Assembly (NCBI GenBank): GCA_036250225.1
Contig: JAPZLL010000010.1
Location: 434,001-498,000, forward strand
Length of the DNA: 64,000 nucleotides
Direction of reading: 5' to 3'
Source: Cercophora sp. LCS_1
Lineage: Eukaryota; Ascomycota; Sordariomycetes; Sordariales; Lasiosphaeriaceae
Shown: piece by piece, positions 34,980 to 45,795 of the stretch
Layout of the letters: every line of letters starts with the position of its first letter
How positions within the stretch are numbered: the first letter of the stretch is position 1
Notes under the pieces: generated by a model
What the model was told of the DNA's origin: nothing
The model's database searches: none
Seen by the model: the letters and a program-made list of their open reading frames with translations, nothing else
Position numbers and translations under genes: made by a program

Positions 34980-36593
34980 TCAGGCCCGTTTTCTCATAAC
35001 CTTGAACTTCCTGGCGTCCTTTGGATGGAAGGCACCAAAATAGTCTTCGTAGATCATATCCTCAGGACCAACATCAACAGCCTTCAAGTCGTCGAACCTT
35101 CGAAACAGCTGACCAATAGCTAGATACACCTCACACATTGCCAGAGGTTGACCAATGCAGATGCGGTTCCCCTTGGAGAACGGAACAAGAAACTTGTCCA
35201 AGTAGTGAGCCCGCGCGGGGTCGAGCCATCGCTCCGGGTCAAACTTCTCCGGGTCCGGAAACGTCTCGGGGTTGCGGTGCATGAGCCACGAAGTCATGCT
35301 CACCACGCTCTGTGCCATGTCAGCTTTGTACAGTACCATCTCACCAGAACAAATAACGTACCCCCTTTGGCAACACATGGCCATTGAACTCCACCGCCGT
35401 CGGCGCAACCCTCGGCAACGGATGCAGCACCCCAAACGACAACCTCAGCCCCTCCTTGACCACGCCCGTCAAATACGGCAGCTTCTCCAACGCCAAAAAG
35501 TCCATCCTCCCGTCCGGGTCCGGAAATGCCTCCACCAACTCCTTCCTCAACCTCTGATACACCGGCTCATTGAACAAAACATGAAACGCACAAACCGTCA
35601 TCGCGTTCCCCGCCGTCTCGCTCGCGGCGCCCAAGAACCCAAACGCCTCGTCAACCATGTGCTGCACCGTCGGCACACCCATCCCCTGCTCCGCCGCCCT
35701 CTTGCCGTCCAAAACCGTGTGAAAGATCGTCTCCCGTTCGGGAACAACCCCATCCCGTATATCCCGCACCACGCGTTCCACATCAATCCGCAAAACGTCC
35801 ACAAACTCCATGAAGCCCGCCACAATCGGATTCATCGCCTTGGCCAACCAGATCGGCATCGCCTGCATCGGTTTCTGCAGCCACGGCACGATGCGGAAAA
35901 CGTACATCATCGGCACGACGGTGCGTCCGAGGTGGTTGTACCAGATGCCGAAATCGGATGCGTCCAGGAAATTCCAGCACCGGGCGGCGCCAAAGGCGTA
36001 TTCGGTGATGACGTCGACTGAAATGGCGCGGAAGCCGGCCCAGATTTCGGTTGTCAAGCCGCGGCCGGAGTCGGATTCGATACGCGACAGCAGTTTGACG
36101 ACTTTGGATTGGACCATGGGTTCTTGGTCCAGGACGGAGCGGCGGGAGAAGAAGGGGTTGAGTAGGGAGCGGTAGCGGCGGTGGTCGTCGTTGTGGGTAA
36201 TCGCGAAGAGGGCTGTGTCAGCGCCCGAGAGGTGGTAGAAGGTTGGGTCTTTGTAAAAGTCGGTGGACATGCTGTAGAGCTTGTCGTAGTGGGCGGGGTC
36301 GGCGAGGAGGATTTCATTGGGGGCGATGCGGATTACGGGGCCTTTTGAAGGTGTTAGGACGGTTGACTGTGAGAGCGGAAAGAAGAAGACAGACCGTATT
36401 TGGCTTGGTAGCCTTCGAATTGGAGGTAATAAGAGCCATTTTTGATGTAGTCGTAGTAGAAGCGGTGAAGGTCCGTGATGGAGGCCCAGAAGGGACCTGG
36501 GACCTGGGAGAGTGGGTGGAGGTAGCGTTGGTAGATGATCCTGCTCAGCACTAGGACGGTCAGGGCAATACCGGCATGTGTCGCCGAAACCAT
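34980..36593 (-). CDS. Cytochrome P450 monooxygenase (microsomal, fungal class)
   Basis: Exons 36593-36395, 36341-35362, 35309-34980; 502 residues. An N-terminal anchor helix (residues 6-22) precedes the proline-rich hinge (HPLSQVPGPFWASI). The I-helix region reads GAASETAGN in place of the usual AGxDTT. ExxR is present as KEGLR, the PERF region as FDPERW, and the heme-binding loop FSKGNRICIG puts the iron-ligating Cys at residue 444. Length and order are complete. The GKGPVIRIAPNE region near residue 65 is typical of the fungal P450 group that includes many secondary-metabolism enzymes (CYP58/CYP65-like), but I cannot fix the family. It lies tail-to-head 346 bp from the cysteine-synthase/rhodanese gene, at one edge of the putative biosynthetic block. 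The substrate is unknown. Confidence 0.93.
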
Positions 36594-36939
36594 GGTAGCT
36601 TTTGACCAAGTTTAAGGTGAAGATGTGAAGACGATGTGAGGTTGATACAGAAAGCGGGGTGAATGCGGTTTTATCTTTGAGGTGGCACAATCGAGAATGA
36701 TCTGATTCGTCATCTCCGATCTCCCCGCTCCTAGACATGAAGTCTTCCCCAATCGGTCTTAAACCAGCAAGGCACACATGCAGGTCAACAAGGGTTACAC
36801 ACGACAAGTTGATAAGAGCTACCCATTTCCACGATGTATTTTGATGAAGAGCTGAAGGTATAGACCGCCACTGAGGTTACTCTACTCACTGACATCGAGG
36901 CTAGAATGGATAGACCAGACCCCAAATTCCATCGACCAT

Positions 36940-38841
36940 CTAATAAAGTACAAGCTTCAACCTCTCAAACCCACCTCTGACATTGAACACATCAACACCC
37001 CTGTTCCTCATTGTCGAAGTAGCCAACAGCGACGCATTCCCATCATGACAAATGACAACCATACTTTGTCCACTTTTCTTCAATCCCTCAATCAGCCTCT
37101 TCCCCTGGCTACTGGCAAACATGTCTTGAATCTCATTCCATATGAGAAATGTCGCGTTTGCATCGCCGAAAAGATCTCCATCTGCTAACTCAGGGGTCAT
37201 TTTCTCCAGCGGCATGCTGATAGATCCTGGGAGGTGTTGCTTTTCAAATTGCGCTTTTGGTCTGATATCCAGGACGAGCGGCAGGGCGTCGGGCTGTCCC
37301 GTTTGCCGTGTCGCACAACACCCCGGAAGACGCAGGCCTTCTTTTGAAGATCCAATCAAACCGCTAAAACACGTCCTGATTGTGGACCACAGCGACGGCG
37401 TGCCACTTCCAACAGGTCGCGCTTCTTTGATATCGGAGCCAAGACTTGTCGACGAAACACTGACTTTGTTCTTGTCAATGTCCAAAGCCGGCTTATACCG
37501 CACCATCTCAAGACACTTGTCCGGCTCGAGAATCCACCCTTCGTCGTGTCGTAATTGATCGCACTTGAGGAGGATCTACTACCCGTTAGCCAATCCCCAA
37601 GAGTACAACTTGCAAAGGGCATACCTGGTTCTGAATTTCGGGAAACTCATCCGCTCCCAGCTTCTGAAAATATTGTGGCAGATACTGGTACGGCAGATCG
37701 CTGCATGTGAACACGCAGGATATCTCCCCCGTTATCTCGTCGGCGTGTCTCGCTAACTGCCCTAGATTTTTTTGCTCGCCGATGTAATCCAAAAGTCCCT
37801 TTAGTGCTTCACCTGAGGATGGACCGGCGATGAGACCTTCGCGTGACAAGCGCATCGACATTCGGAATGAGTCGACGGAGCTGACGTCGACAAAGGTGTC
37901 AATGAGCGGACCCCAGGGGAAACCGCAGGATTTGAAGCCTTCGAATTGGCGGGGGCCTGGTGTTGGGTCGCCAAAGGCATTGAAGACCCTGATTGGGTGT
38001 TAGAAGTGAAATAGGACGGGGAGAAGGATGGTTGGGTACCCTATTGTTGTGCATGATGGTTTCGCTGATTTGAGGTATGACGCTGTACCGGTGATACAAC
38101 CTCCTGTGCCGACGGTTGTTGAAAAGATGTTGATTTCGGGTAATTGTTGGAGGATCTGTGGTCCGGTCCATACTTCGTGGGATTTCCAGTTCTGCGACTT
38201 ATCAGCAAAGAAGGCCACCAAGGGAATGCGTGTGACTGACGTCTTCGTTGTGATATTGGCCTGGATATACAACGTCGTCACGCTTCTTTACTAGTCGCCT
38301 CAACCTGCACATGATGCCTGTTTCATCTGTGGGTTCTTGTTGGGTGAGACCGCCATAGAGATGTCTACCTAGACATGTTAGTTTCGTGTCTTCCACTGGA
38401 CACGTAGTAACCCACGGCGTTATCCCAAAGAATCGAAGCAGGTTAAGTGACTCGGGATGTTTCTTGTTGGTGACATATGCGTTGACATCTTCATGGCCCC
38501 AGAGAACTCTGGCAATGATTCCCAGAGACAAAACCGTTGAACCTGAGCTTGCTTCAACGATCGTTCTGTCTTGTGCTTGTGGCAGACCACGTAGCATTTT
38601 CAGGGCTTCACGCTGTCAGCGGCTCGTTGTCTGGTCATGACGGATCCAGCCTACCAGGTAATGATTTGACGTTGTGAGCAGGTAAAGTCGTGAGGAGCTT
38701 AGCGTAGATGCGCACGCCATCTTTTCGGTACGGATTCAAACGGTCCGGAATCTCGACAAGAGGGAGCGGTGGGTTCTTTTCAGGGTCGAAAAAGTCCACC
38801 ACAGAGCTGGGGCCGCGAAAAACATTGTTAGGCGGTATCAT
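36940..38841 (-). CDS. Cysteine-synthase-like PLP enzyme fused to a C-terminal rhodanese domain
   Basis: Exons 38841-38655, 38605-38241, 38191-38040, 37988-37625, 37575-36940; 567 residues. The N-terminal 350 residues are a fold-type II PLP enzyme: PLP-binding lysine Lys59 in AHNVKSLPA, the substrate loop ASSGST, the phosphate-binding GTGGCITGTA, and GPSSG near the end. Residues about 450-567 are a rhodanese with LDIRPKAQFEKQHLPGS and Cys532 in the loop CHDGNAS, where the catalytic persulfide cysteine is expected. The normal role would be beta-replacement on O-acetylserine or similar, and the fused rhodanese could deliver or remove sulfane sulfur. Both catalytic residues are present. It is divergent from and shares a 700-bp promoter region with the ATP-grasp gene. 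Exon 2 has slightly irregular family alignment (TKLTCLGRHLYGG), so that boundary is less sure. Confidence 0.83.
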
Positions 38842-39541
38842 GACCAAAACACAGCTGTTACAAAAAGAGGAGTAAATAGAGTCAACAGTGAAGAAATCCC
38901 GTGACTGACAAGCAGATGCAGGATCCCTTTACACTACCGCATCACACACAGCCTTTTTTATTTTCCCCGGAGCACACAACTCTCTGCGCCGCACACCATC
39001 TCCGGCCGCATCACCGACCCCGTGGTGCAGAGCAGGACACCAAGTCGTCACGCAACGGCCTGCGGCCCACACCAGCGATTTACATGCTCAAAAGCTCTCA
39101 GCCAGTATGTGCTGTCCAAAACACATCTTGGCATGCATCGGCCTGTTTCTCAGTCCAAGCCCGGGAGCGTCCGTCTCGGTGCATCCGGCCATCGTGCCGC
39201 AAAAAGACGCCAGATCGGGAAGCCGTTGCTGGACCGCTTCCGCTGACCCACCGGCCTGCATCAAGCCCCGGACTTTGGGTGAGCAAGTTGAGCAAGTTTC
39301 CCCTCGCACCGCTGCAGGGGAATGTTTTCTGCGTGTCTCACCCACAGGGGTTAGCTGGGCCAATGAAGCCCCTCTCTGGTGTTGCATCGGCATTGCGAGG
39401 ACAAATGGCGAAATCGGGCAATTGGCACAGCATTTAATGCTCGATTGCGTCCCTTTGACCTTGTGGTGGTGGTGGTTGGTTACGCACACGCCGGGGCGGT
39501 TAATTGCGAGACGCCAGCATTTACCCCTTTTTGACATCAAC
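38842..39541. promoter_or_regulatory. Divergent promoter region shared by the PLP-rhodanese and ATP-grasp genes
   Basis: 700 bp between two start codons on opposite strands. It is rich in CA/CCG and has no coding signal. A single shared region makes co-expression of the two genes likely. No consensus element is clear enough to name. Confidence 0.5.
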
Positions 39542-41454
39542 ATGGCTGACTCTGGTCTGGACTGGGCTGTTGTGTTGGCAGTCGACGCGACTGATGGTAT
39601 GTCTCTTGATGGTGGTATCAACGACAGCTAACAGATTACCTAGTTTACCTCACTCCGGTCGGAGCAATACCCGCTCAGGATGACCAATCCTTCTGGTCCT
39701 TTGACCTCGTCGCAACCCTCACACCCCCAACAACCACCAAACTCATTCCTCTCGATTTGTCGACAATCTCCTCTCAGCATACACCCCTGTTCACGAACCT
39801 GACGGGCCACCTGAAGGCCACCTCACCTCTCACCATCCGACTTCTCCTCCCCCTGAAATCCGGGGCTCCAATCCGCTCCGACCTCATCCCGCTCCGCCTA
39901 GCCTCCGCCCCTCTGTTGGAAGCCCACAACTTCCTCACCCCACTGACCCCCATTCCCGCCATCCCCCAAACTACCAGCTCCCTGCTTACCCTCCTCCCCT
40001 CCACCCTCGCCGCCCTGGTCAGCATCCCAGCCACTCCTCTCACCCCGCTCCTCACCCAACGCCTCTCCCTCCCCTTGCTCACTGCGACCCCACCACCCCG
40101 CAAACGCATCTTCTGGATCCAAGGCCGCGCCAACCTCCAATCTTCGCAGCAATTCTACCAAGCCGCCTACGCTCTCGGCATCTCCCTCGTCGTCCTCGAT
40201 GCGCCAGGCCACTGGATGCAGCCTTCGGATACCCCCTGGTCCCACTACCGCGAAGCCTTCATCGAGTTCGACATCTCGGGTGATCCCAACCTGACACAAC
40301 GCATCGTCGACGCAGTACGCGCATACCCACACAAAGTAGATGGCATCGTCACCATATCCGACGTCCGTCTTTCCCACGTCGCAGCAGCATGCGAGATTCT
40401 GGGATTGCCAACCGAACCGGCCTCGGCATTCCGCATCGCCGTCGACAAGGGTGCTACACGACAACTAGAAGGCGATGAGGGATTCACCGTCCATTCTGTT
40501 GACGAACTGCCGAAAGATGGACTGGACTATCCACTGGTCGTGAAGCCCTGCACGGGCTGGAACTCGGATTGCGTCGTCAAGGTGCGGGATCGAGACGAGT
40601 TGGAAAACGCCGTCCGTCGCGCGTCGCAGCGACACGCCACCGGACCGATTGGTAACTCTGCCGTCGTGGTTGAGCCGTATATCGACGGACCGGAGGTCGA
40701 CGCCAACTTTGTCGTACTCAACGGGGAAGTCCTCTTTTATGAGATCACGGATGATTTCCCCTGTCTTGGGGATGTCAGTAACGGCGTGGCGGCGAATTTC
40801 TTCGAGACCTTGATGGTTGTCCCGAGCGCGTTGCCGACCGACGAGCAGGACTTGCTACGGCGGAGTCTGGAAAACAGCATCAAGAGATGCGGGTTTAAGA
40901 ATGGCGTGTTTCACTGCGAGGCACGGGCGCGGAACTCGCGGGCACGGTACGAGCAGCGACAAAACGGGGCGTTGGATTTGGTGGCGGGACGGAAACAAAA
41001 AGATGCGAGTTGTTATTTGCATGAGATTAACCCGCGTACACCGGGGTATGCCAACTCGGTTGGCCCACTGTTTGCGTATGGGGTAGATTATTACGCCATT
41101 TGGATCCTGTTGGCGTTGGAGGGCGAGGAGGAACGGATCAGAGCGCTTGCGAGGCCTTTTGCGGGTGGGAAGCCGCAGTATCATCTGGGGATTGAGGTGT
41201 TGCCACCGACGAGAGAGGGGATTATGGCGTCGGAGGATGCGGTTGGTGAGTTTCTGGATGCGAATCCGGAGATTGGGGCACGGGTGGTGTATTACCAGAA
41301 TATCAAGGACAAGGGGGATGTGGTGCAGGGGCCGGATTCGAGCGAGTTGTGGTGTGTGGGATACATTATCGTGGCGGCTGACACCCGAGAGGAGTGTCTG
41401 GCGTTGTGCCAGCGGATTCGGGAGCGGTTCGACTACACGCTTGTGGGCGAATGA
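39542..41454 (+). CDS. ATP-grasp ligase (carboxylate-amine ligase type)
   Basis: Exons 39542-39596 and 39644-41454; 621 residues. The small first exon (MADSGLDWAVV...) is needed because the long frame has no early ATG. Residues about 1-200 form a divergent N-terminal part. From KRIFWIQGRANLQS a Rossmann-like pre-grasp domain begins (HKVDGIVTISDVRLSHVA). The ATP-grasp domain shows the ATP-binding lysine in YPLVVKPCTGWNSDCVV, the hinge VVVEPYIDGPEVDANFV and the metal-binding E-x-N motif in LHEINPRTPG. These enzymes activate a carboxylate as acyl phosphate and join it to an amine or thiol; substrates cannot be read from the sequence. Stand-alone ATP-grasp ligases of this type are found in fungal amino-acid-derived natural product clusters. 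The neighbours (PLP enzyme, P450, methyltransferase, peptide transporter) fit such a role. Confidence 0.87.
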
Positions 41455-41618
41455 GTAACAGAATGAGACGTCACTTCTTGGCTGGTTGATTTGAATTGTA
41501 AATTAGGTGATTGATGTAAATACAACGGGGACGATCGCGGCTGTTCTGCGTCCGCACCCCTCTTCGGGCCACGCGCTGTCTTGGCGCCCCTTTTCGCGTC
41601 CCGCTTGACCACCTTGGC

Positions 41619-43868
41619 CTACCACCCAAAGGCCTCATCGACTAAAACGTACGGCCTTGTCCCGGACCCATTCCGTGTGAGCTGCACCACCTTGTGACGC
41701 ACATGATCCGCCATGCCGGCTGGCCCGCACACCACGATGCCGAGCGGCCCGCCATCCGCCGTGCCCAGTGCCTTTTCCAGAATCACATCGAGATCCAGTC
41801 GCTGTCCAACCGTTGTTTCCACTTCGACGCTGGATGGGAGTGCAGTAAGTGCCGCTTTGACGCTGTCCGACAAGCCTGCCTTTCGCGTGGCCCAGAAGAG
41901 TTGTGACGGGGTGGTGAGTCGTCGGGCAAAGGGGAGAAGTGCTGTGATGCCGACACCTCCGGCAATGTAGAGGATGTTGGTGCACTGCTTCAGCTGTGTT
42001 GTGACATCACCAGAGTGGTGATATGGTCCATCGACAACAACACCCAGGCTGGCCGCACCAGCGACGGCGCGCTTCGCCAGCTTCCCAGTCACACCGTCGC
42101 GAACACGGGCGTAGAATGCCGTCGTCCGCTTCTTGGATCCATTATCAGATGATGCAGAAACGGCCTTCTCTGTGACAGCAGCCTCCTTGTTCTCAGCAGT
42201 CGGGCTGGGAGGGGTCGAAGGCTCAGTCTCGTTGACCTCGCTGGAGTTGTAAGCAACCGAAAACGGGTGGGACTCCCAGAAGCGCCACCCAAGAGTCGGA
42301 AAGGTGAGGTAGGCAACACCCTCGCCAAGCTGCGTGTTGTCGATATCGATGCGGAGGTACTCGCTGTCGGTGCCCTGAACAAGGGAAACAGTCGCCGTGC
42401 GATACCCTCTGAAGCCAATGCGAACAAGACGGAAAAGCCGGTCTGTGGCCCAGATGCCAGCAGCCATGAAAGCATAGATCTCGTAGCCCCAGTTGTACGT
42501 GTACACGTACCAGATGTGGTAGTAGTAGCCGATGATGAACAATAGAGCCAGAAGAACGTGAGCGACGAGGAAGAACTCGTACAGCTTTTGTCGCACAATG
42601 AGCAGAGACGACGGGAAGATGGCCACAACGGCAACCGTGGCGACAATACCCCAGATCCAGTAGTCGCGCACCAGCTCGGCCTCGTAGTTGCCGTAGGTCC
42701 GGTAGTACATCCACAGCATCAACGAGTGGAGGACCGTGTGAAAGACAGCCCAGTATCCGAGCCAGCGGTGCAGCAGCAGATACGTGCTGTAGCTCCAGTC
42801 CGTGACCCAGAGCAGGAAATTGTTACGCGCCGCAAAGAGGAACAGCGCCACCACGTTACCCATGGCCATGACACCGGCGCGATTGCCGATGATGCTAAGC
42901 TCCTGCGCCTGTCGAGAAGGAAACGTGCTCTGCGGTTGATGGTAGACGTAAGGCGCAAGGAGGAACACGAGGTTAAGAAGACTGATGAGGAAGATGTACA
43001 TCGTTTGACCTCGGGTCGGCACCAAGCCAACAGCGCCGGCGACGGGCTCGCGATGACGCTTCCCGTAGACAGCAGGGTTGATGAGGGCAGACTGGAAGGA
43101 GCTCCACGCACGGCTCGTGGCAAGACCCGGCACGAACCGTAGCAGAGAGAGCGGAACCGGGAGGAAGATGGCGATGAGCATGATGGCCAGTGTGTATGCC
43201 GTGTGTCCGTTCTCGTTGGTCTCAAAGTCGTACATGCCAAAGTACTGCTTCTGCCAGTCGGCCGGGGCGATGAAGCTGGTCACGTTGAGAGGAGCGCGCG
43301 CCTTGATGATGGGCAGCGAACTGTTGACGATCGGGCCGGCCTCGGTCATGAACTGTCGGACACGGAGTCTCTTGGAGCCATGGCTGCTGTGGTCTTCCTG
43401 TTGGCTGTGATCCTCGGTCGTGTTGGAGCCGGAGGCTAGTTTTTGCTCATCGGCGCGACCAGCAGCGAGCGCATCATGATACGAGATGGCCGGCACATAT
43501 TTGTAGTTGCCCAACGTACCGGTGCCGAGATGGGACGCCCAGTAGTCCTCAATCAGGTCGATGGATGGGTTGTTGCTGAGCGGGCAGTATGTGTCGATGC
43601 AGATGGCCATGGTCCGAAGGAAGGCCGGGTCCTTGACGAAGCAGTCGGGCGGGGTGGTGACGGGGTTGTGGGCCGTCCCGTGGTTTGCGCTGCCCGTGTC
43701 TTCGGGTGTGCACAGTAGTTTGCAGTTCCGGATCACATTGCGGCAAGCGAATGCGCATGTCGGGTTGTAGAGCGTCTTGCCGGCCCCGATGAAGCCCGTC
43801 CCGTCGGCCAAAGCTCCGGCGGCGTGCAGCGCGACCGCGAGCGGGAGAGTCCCGAATGTCGACTTCAT
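41619..43868 (-). CDS. Ferric/cupric reductase, FRE family
   Basis: Single exon, 749 residues, ATG at 43868 followed by a signal peptide. A Cys-rich ectodomain (CAFACRNV...CKLLC...DCFVKD...CIDTYC) is typical of ascomycete FRE proteins. Six or more helices form the ferric-reductase core with the heme-binding histidines in LLLHRWLGYWAVFHTVLHSLML. The cytosolic part has the FAD motif HPFSV (ESHPFSVAYN), a Ser/Glu-rich insert, and the NAD(P)H motif GGVGITALLPFARRL with VVCGPAGM near the end. It reduces extracellular Fe(III) or Cu(II) using cytosolic NADPH. It is convergent with the ATP-grasp gene (164 bp between stops). Whether it belongs to the surrounding biosynthetic block or is an ordinary iron-uptake gene cannot be decided from sequence. 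Confidence 0.93.
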   Translation of the reverse strand: MKSTFGTLPLAVALHAAGALADGTGFIGAGKTLYNPTCAFACRNVIRNCKLLCTPEDTGSANHGTAHNPVTTPPDCFVKDPAFLRTMAICIDTYCPLSNNPSIDLIEDYWASHLGTGTLGNYKYVPAISYHDALAAGRADEQKLASGSNTTEDHSQQEDHSSHGSKRLRVRQFMTEAGPIVNSSLPIIKARAPLNVTSFIAPADWQKQYFGMYDFETNENGHTAYTLAIMLIAIFLPVPLSLLRFVPGLATSRAWSSFQSALINPAVYGKRHREPVAGAVGLVPTRGQTMYIFLISLLNLVFLLAPYVYHQPQSTFPSRQAQELSIIGNRAGVMAMGNVVALFLFAARNNFLLWVTDWSYSTYLLLHRWLGYWAVFHTVLHSLMLWMYYRTYGNYEAELVRDYWIWGIVATVAVVAIFPSSLLIVRQKLYEFFLVAHVLLALLFIIGYYYHIWYVYTYNWGYEIYAFMAAGIWATDRLFRLVRIGFRGYRTATVSLVQGTDSEYLRIDIDNTQLGEGVAYLTFPTLGWRFWESHPFSVAYNSSEVNETEPSTPPSPTAENKEAAVTEKAVSASSDNGSKKRTTAFYARVRDGVTGKLAKRAVAGAASLGVVVDGPYHHSGDVTTQLKQCTNILYIAGGVGITALLPFARRLTTPSQLFWATRKAGLSDSVKAALTALPSSVEVETTVGQRLDLDVILEKALGTADGGPLGIVVCGPAGMADHVRHKVVQLTRNGSGTRPYVLVDEAFGW

Positions 43869-44340
43869 GGTGGTATTCCTTCACACAGTCGTCCAGCAAT
43901 GAGAAGTGAGACAAACCACGCAGGAAGGTGACCGCAGCTGAGAAGCAGGTCCGTTTTATCGACACGCAGCGCGTCGTGAGTCGTTCAGCTTGTTGGCGCC
44001 AGAAGCAAATCCGGGTTAGGGGGACCCGGCGTGAGCAAGTTGTGGCGTAAATACCAAGTGGTCAACATCGACCTATTACCTACCCCCATTTTCAAAGCAA
44101 CTGCATGGCCCCGGGGTGTTTTTCGCCGTCCGGGTCGGGGGTCGGTCCATCAACGGACACTTGCCGCTCCTCTCGCTTGACCAAGGCCAAGCCCTTACCC
44201 CAGCTCCGGCTTGTCGGGAACCACGCCCCCACGCGCTGAGCCGTACACCACATGTACCTGGTACCACGAGACACCACTGAAATGCCCATTGGAACAACTC
44301 AAAAAGGTATTGCGACTACATGTCTTGTCTTGCTCGTGCA
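43869..44340. other. Intergenic region upstream of the ferric reductase
   Basis: Should hold the ferric reductase promoter and the 3' flank of the methyltransferase. It contains a GATA-type core (CGATAA on the minus strand, near 43956), which could be bound by an iron-responsive GATA factor, but one core motif is weak evidence. Confidence 0.35.
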
Positions 44341-45201
44341 TTAGGACTGGGCCCCGTCAAGTCTGCATATGATCTCGGTGCAGATGAGCAACCTCCACCC
44401 GTCATCGGCCGCAATCATCTTTTCCATGTTCTTGCGAAGCACCTCCACCTGCTCCTCGCTGTACCCAAACTTGGCAGCGGCCCGACGGTACTGCGATGTC
44501 TCATCGGCGAGCATCACGATCATCGACCTAGCATACGGCAGTCGTTCCTCGGCCGTGATGTTGCTCATGACGCTGGCCGACGCTGTGATCTGGTCCCGCC
44601 GGAACCCGACTTCGAGCGCTTTGCTGAGAAGCTTCCTCCCCGTCTGGGTGTCGAGCCCATTCATCTCGTAGATACGCTCCTGCAGCTCGGCGCTCTCAGG
44701 ACACGGCGGCCAGAGAATCTGCGAGTGCGTGTCTCCCTCGCGACAAGCCACGATGCCGCCGTCCTGCTTGGCCAGCGTCTTCATCATGCGCAGCACCTCG
44801 ATGTTGTTGGGGATGCAAATTAGCGTCGTGTGCTCGTGGACGACATCGAAGGCGCCGATCTCTTCCGGCAAAAGACACGACTCCGGCTTGAGGATGTTGC
44901 CAGCCCTAAACTCGATGCCCGTGTTAGGCGCATACTGCGGGATGTTGGCCTTGTTCCTCTCAATGACTTCCTCCCCGATGTCGACGCCGATGATCTTGGC
45001 CTGCGGGAAGCGACGCGCCAGGTCAAACGTGATGCTGCCGGGACCACAGCCAACATCCAGCAGCGTAAAGTTGGGCGGGAGCGCCTCAAGGGTAGGCACA
45101 AGATATCCTAGACAGGTCGTGACATTGCGCAGCTCAAACGACTTGAGCGTGTCTTCCTTGTAGCCGATGTGGTAGTTTTGGTTTTGGCCGTTGGTCGCCA
45201 T
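44341..45201 (-). CDS. SAM-dependent methyltransferase (class I, UbiE/Methyltransf_11-like)
   Basis: Single exon, 286 residues from the ATG at 45201; the frame continues 39 nt upstream only to a GTG. Motif I is LLDVGCGPGS near residues 47-56, the acidic residue after beta-2 is in IIGVDIGEE, motif II/III appears as GAFDVVHEHTTL, and a post-motif helix is followed by a C-terminal substrate cap (from MNGLDTQTG). It transfers a methyl group from SAM to a small molecule; C-, N- or O-specificity is not evident. There is no targeting signal, so it is cytosolic. It is divergent from the peptide transporter with 594 bp between starts, suggesting shared control. Family members are common tailoring enzymes but also occur in primary metabolism. 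Confidence 0.88.
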   Translation of the reverse strand: MATNGQNQNYHIGYKEDTLKSFELRNVTTCLGYLVPTLEALPPNFTLLDVGCGPGSITFDLARRFPQAKIIGVDIGEEVIERNKANIPQYAPNTGIEFRAGNILKPESCLLPEEIGAFDVVHEHTTLICIPNNIEVLRMMKTLAKQDGGIVACREGDTHSQILWPPCPESAELQERIYEMNGLDTQTGRKLLSKALEVGFRRDQITASASVMSNITAEERLPYARSMIVMLADETSQYRRAAAKFGYSEEQVEVLRKNMEKMIAADDGWRLLICTEIICRLDGAQS

Positions 45202-45795
45202 TTTTTCCGTGCCGATTGCCCCGTTGTGCGCTGCGCTCACCCAGGTCGTCGGAATGCCGTTTTGGCAGGCGCAGCAAGGAGGGCACTCGCCGCACCAGAG
45301 GATATACGCTCACAGGGCGCCATCTTCGGGAATGTCAATCGAGGCAGGTACCCGGTACCTCCGCTCTACACCTTCCTTGTTTGAACACAGCACCATGACG
45401 CTGCAGGGGAAGGAGCACCTGTGAGCAAGTTGCGAGCGAGTTTGAGCGGAGAGGGGGGGACGTTGAGCAGATTTGCGCTGGATTCGCGATGACATCCTTG
45501 CGTCTTGGCGCCTCGGCGTCTTGGCAACTCAATCCTTCGCTCCCTTCGGATCGATCCGTCCCCGGACAAGTCCCGAGCGGGTAGAGGCGACGACAGCAGA
45601 CAACTTGCTCATCCGATGGCCCAGGCCCGTCTATTCTCCACACTGGAGCCAATGTCAAAACCACCAAGGCGTGGTTTTCCCGCAGTTGGCGCCCGTTATG
45701 GCTGCTCAATCGCGTGTACAGCCTTGCCCGCTCCTTCCTAGCGTTGGCTGAACGTTGGTTTGCTGATTGGTCCCGTCCTTCACCCCACCATCACG
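45202..45795. promoter_or_regulatory. Divergent promoter region shared by the methyltransferase and POT transporter
   Basis: 594 bp between two opposite starts with no coding content. This is the second divergent pair in the 35-48 kb block. No binding motif is clear. Confidence 0.45.
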
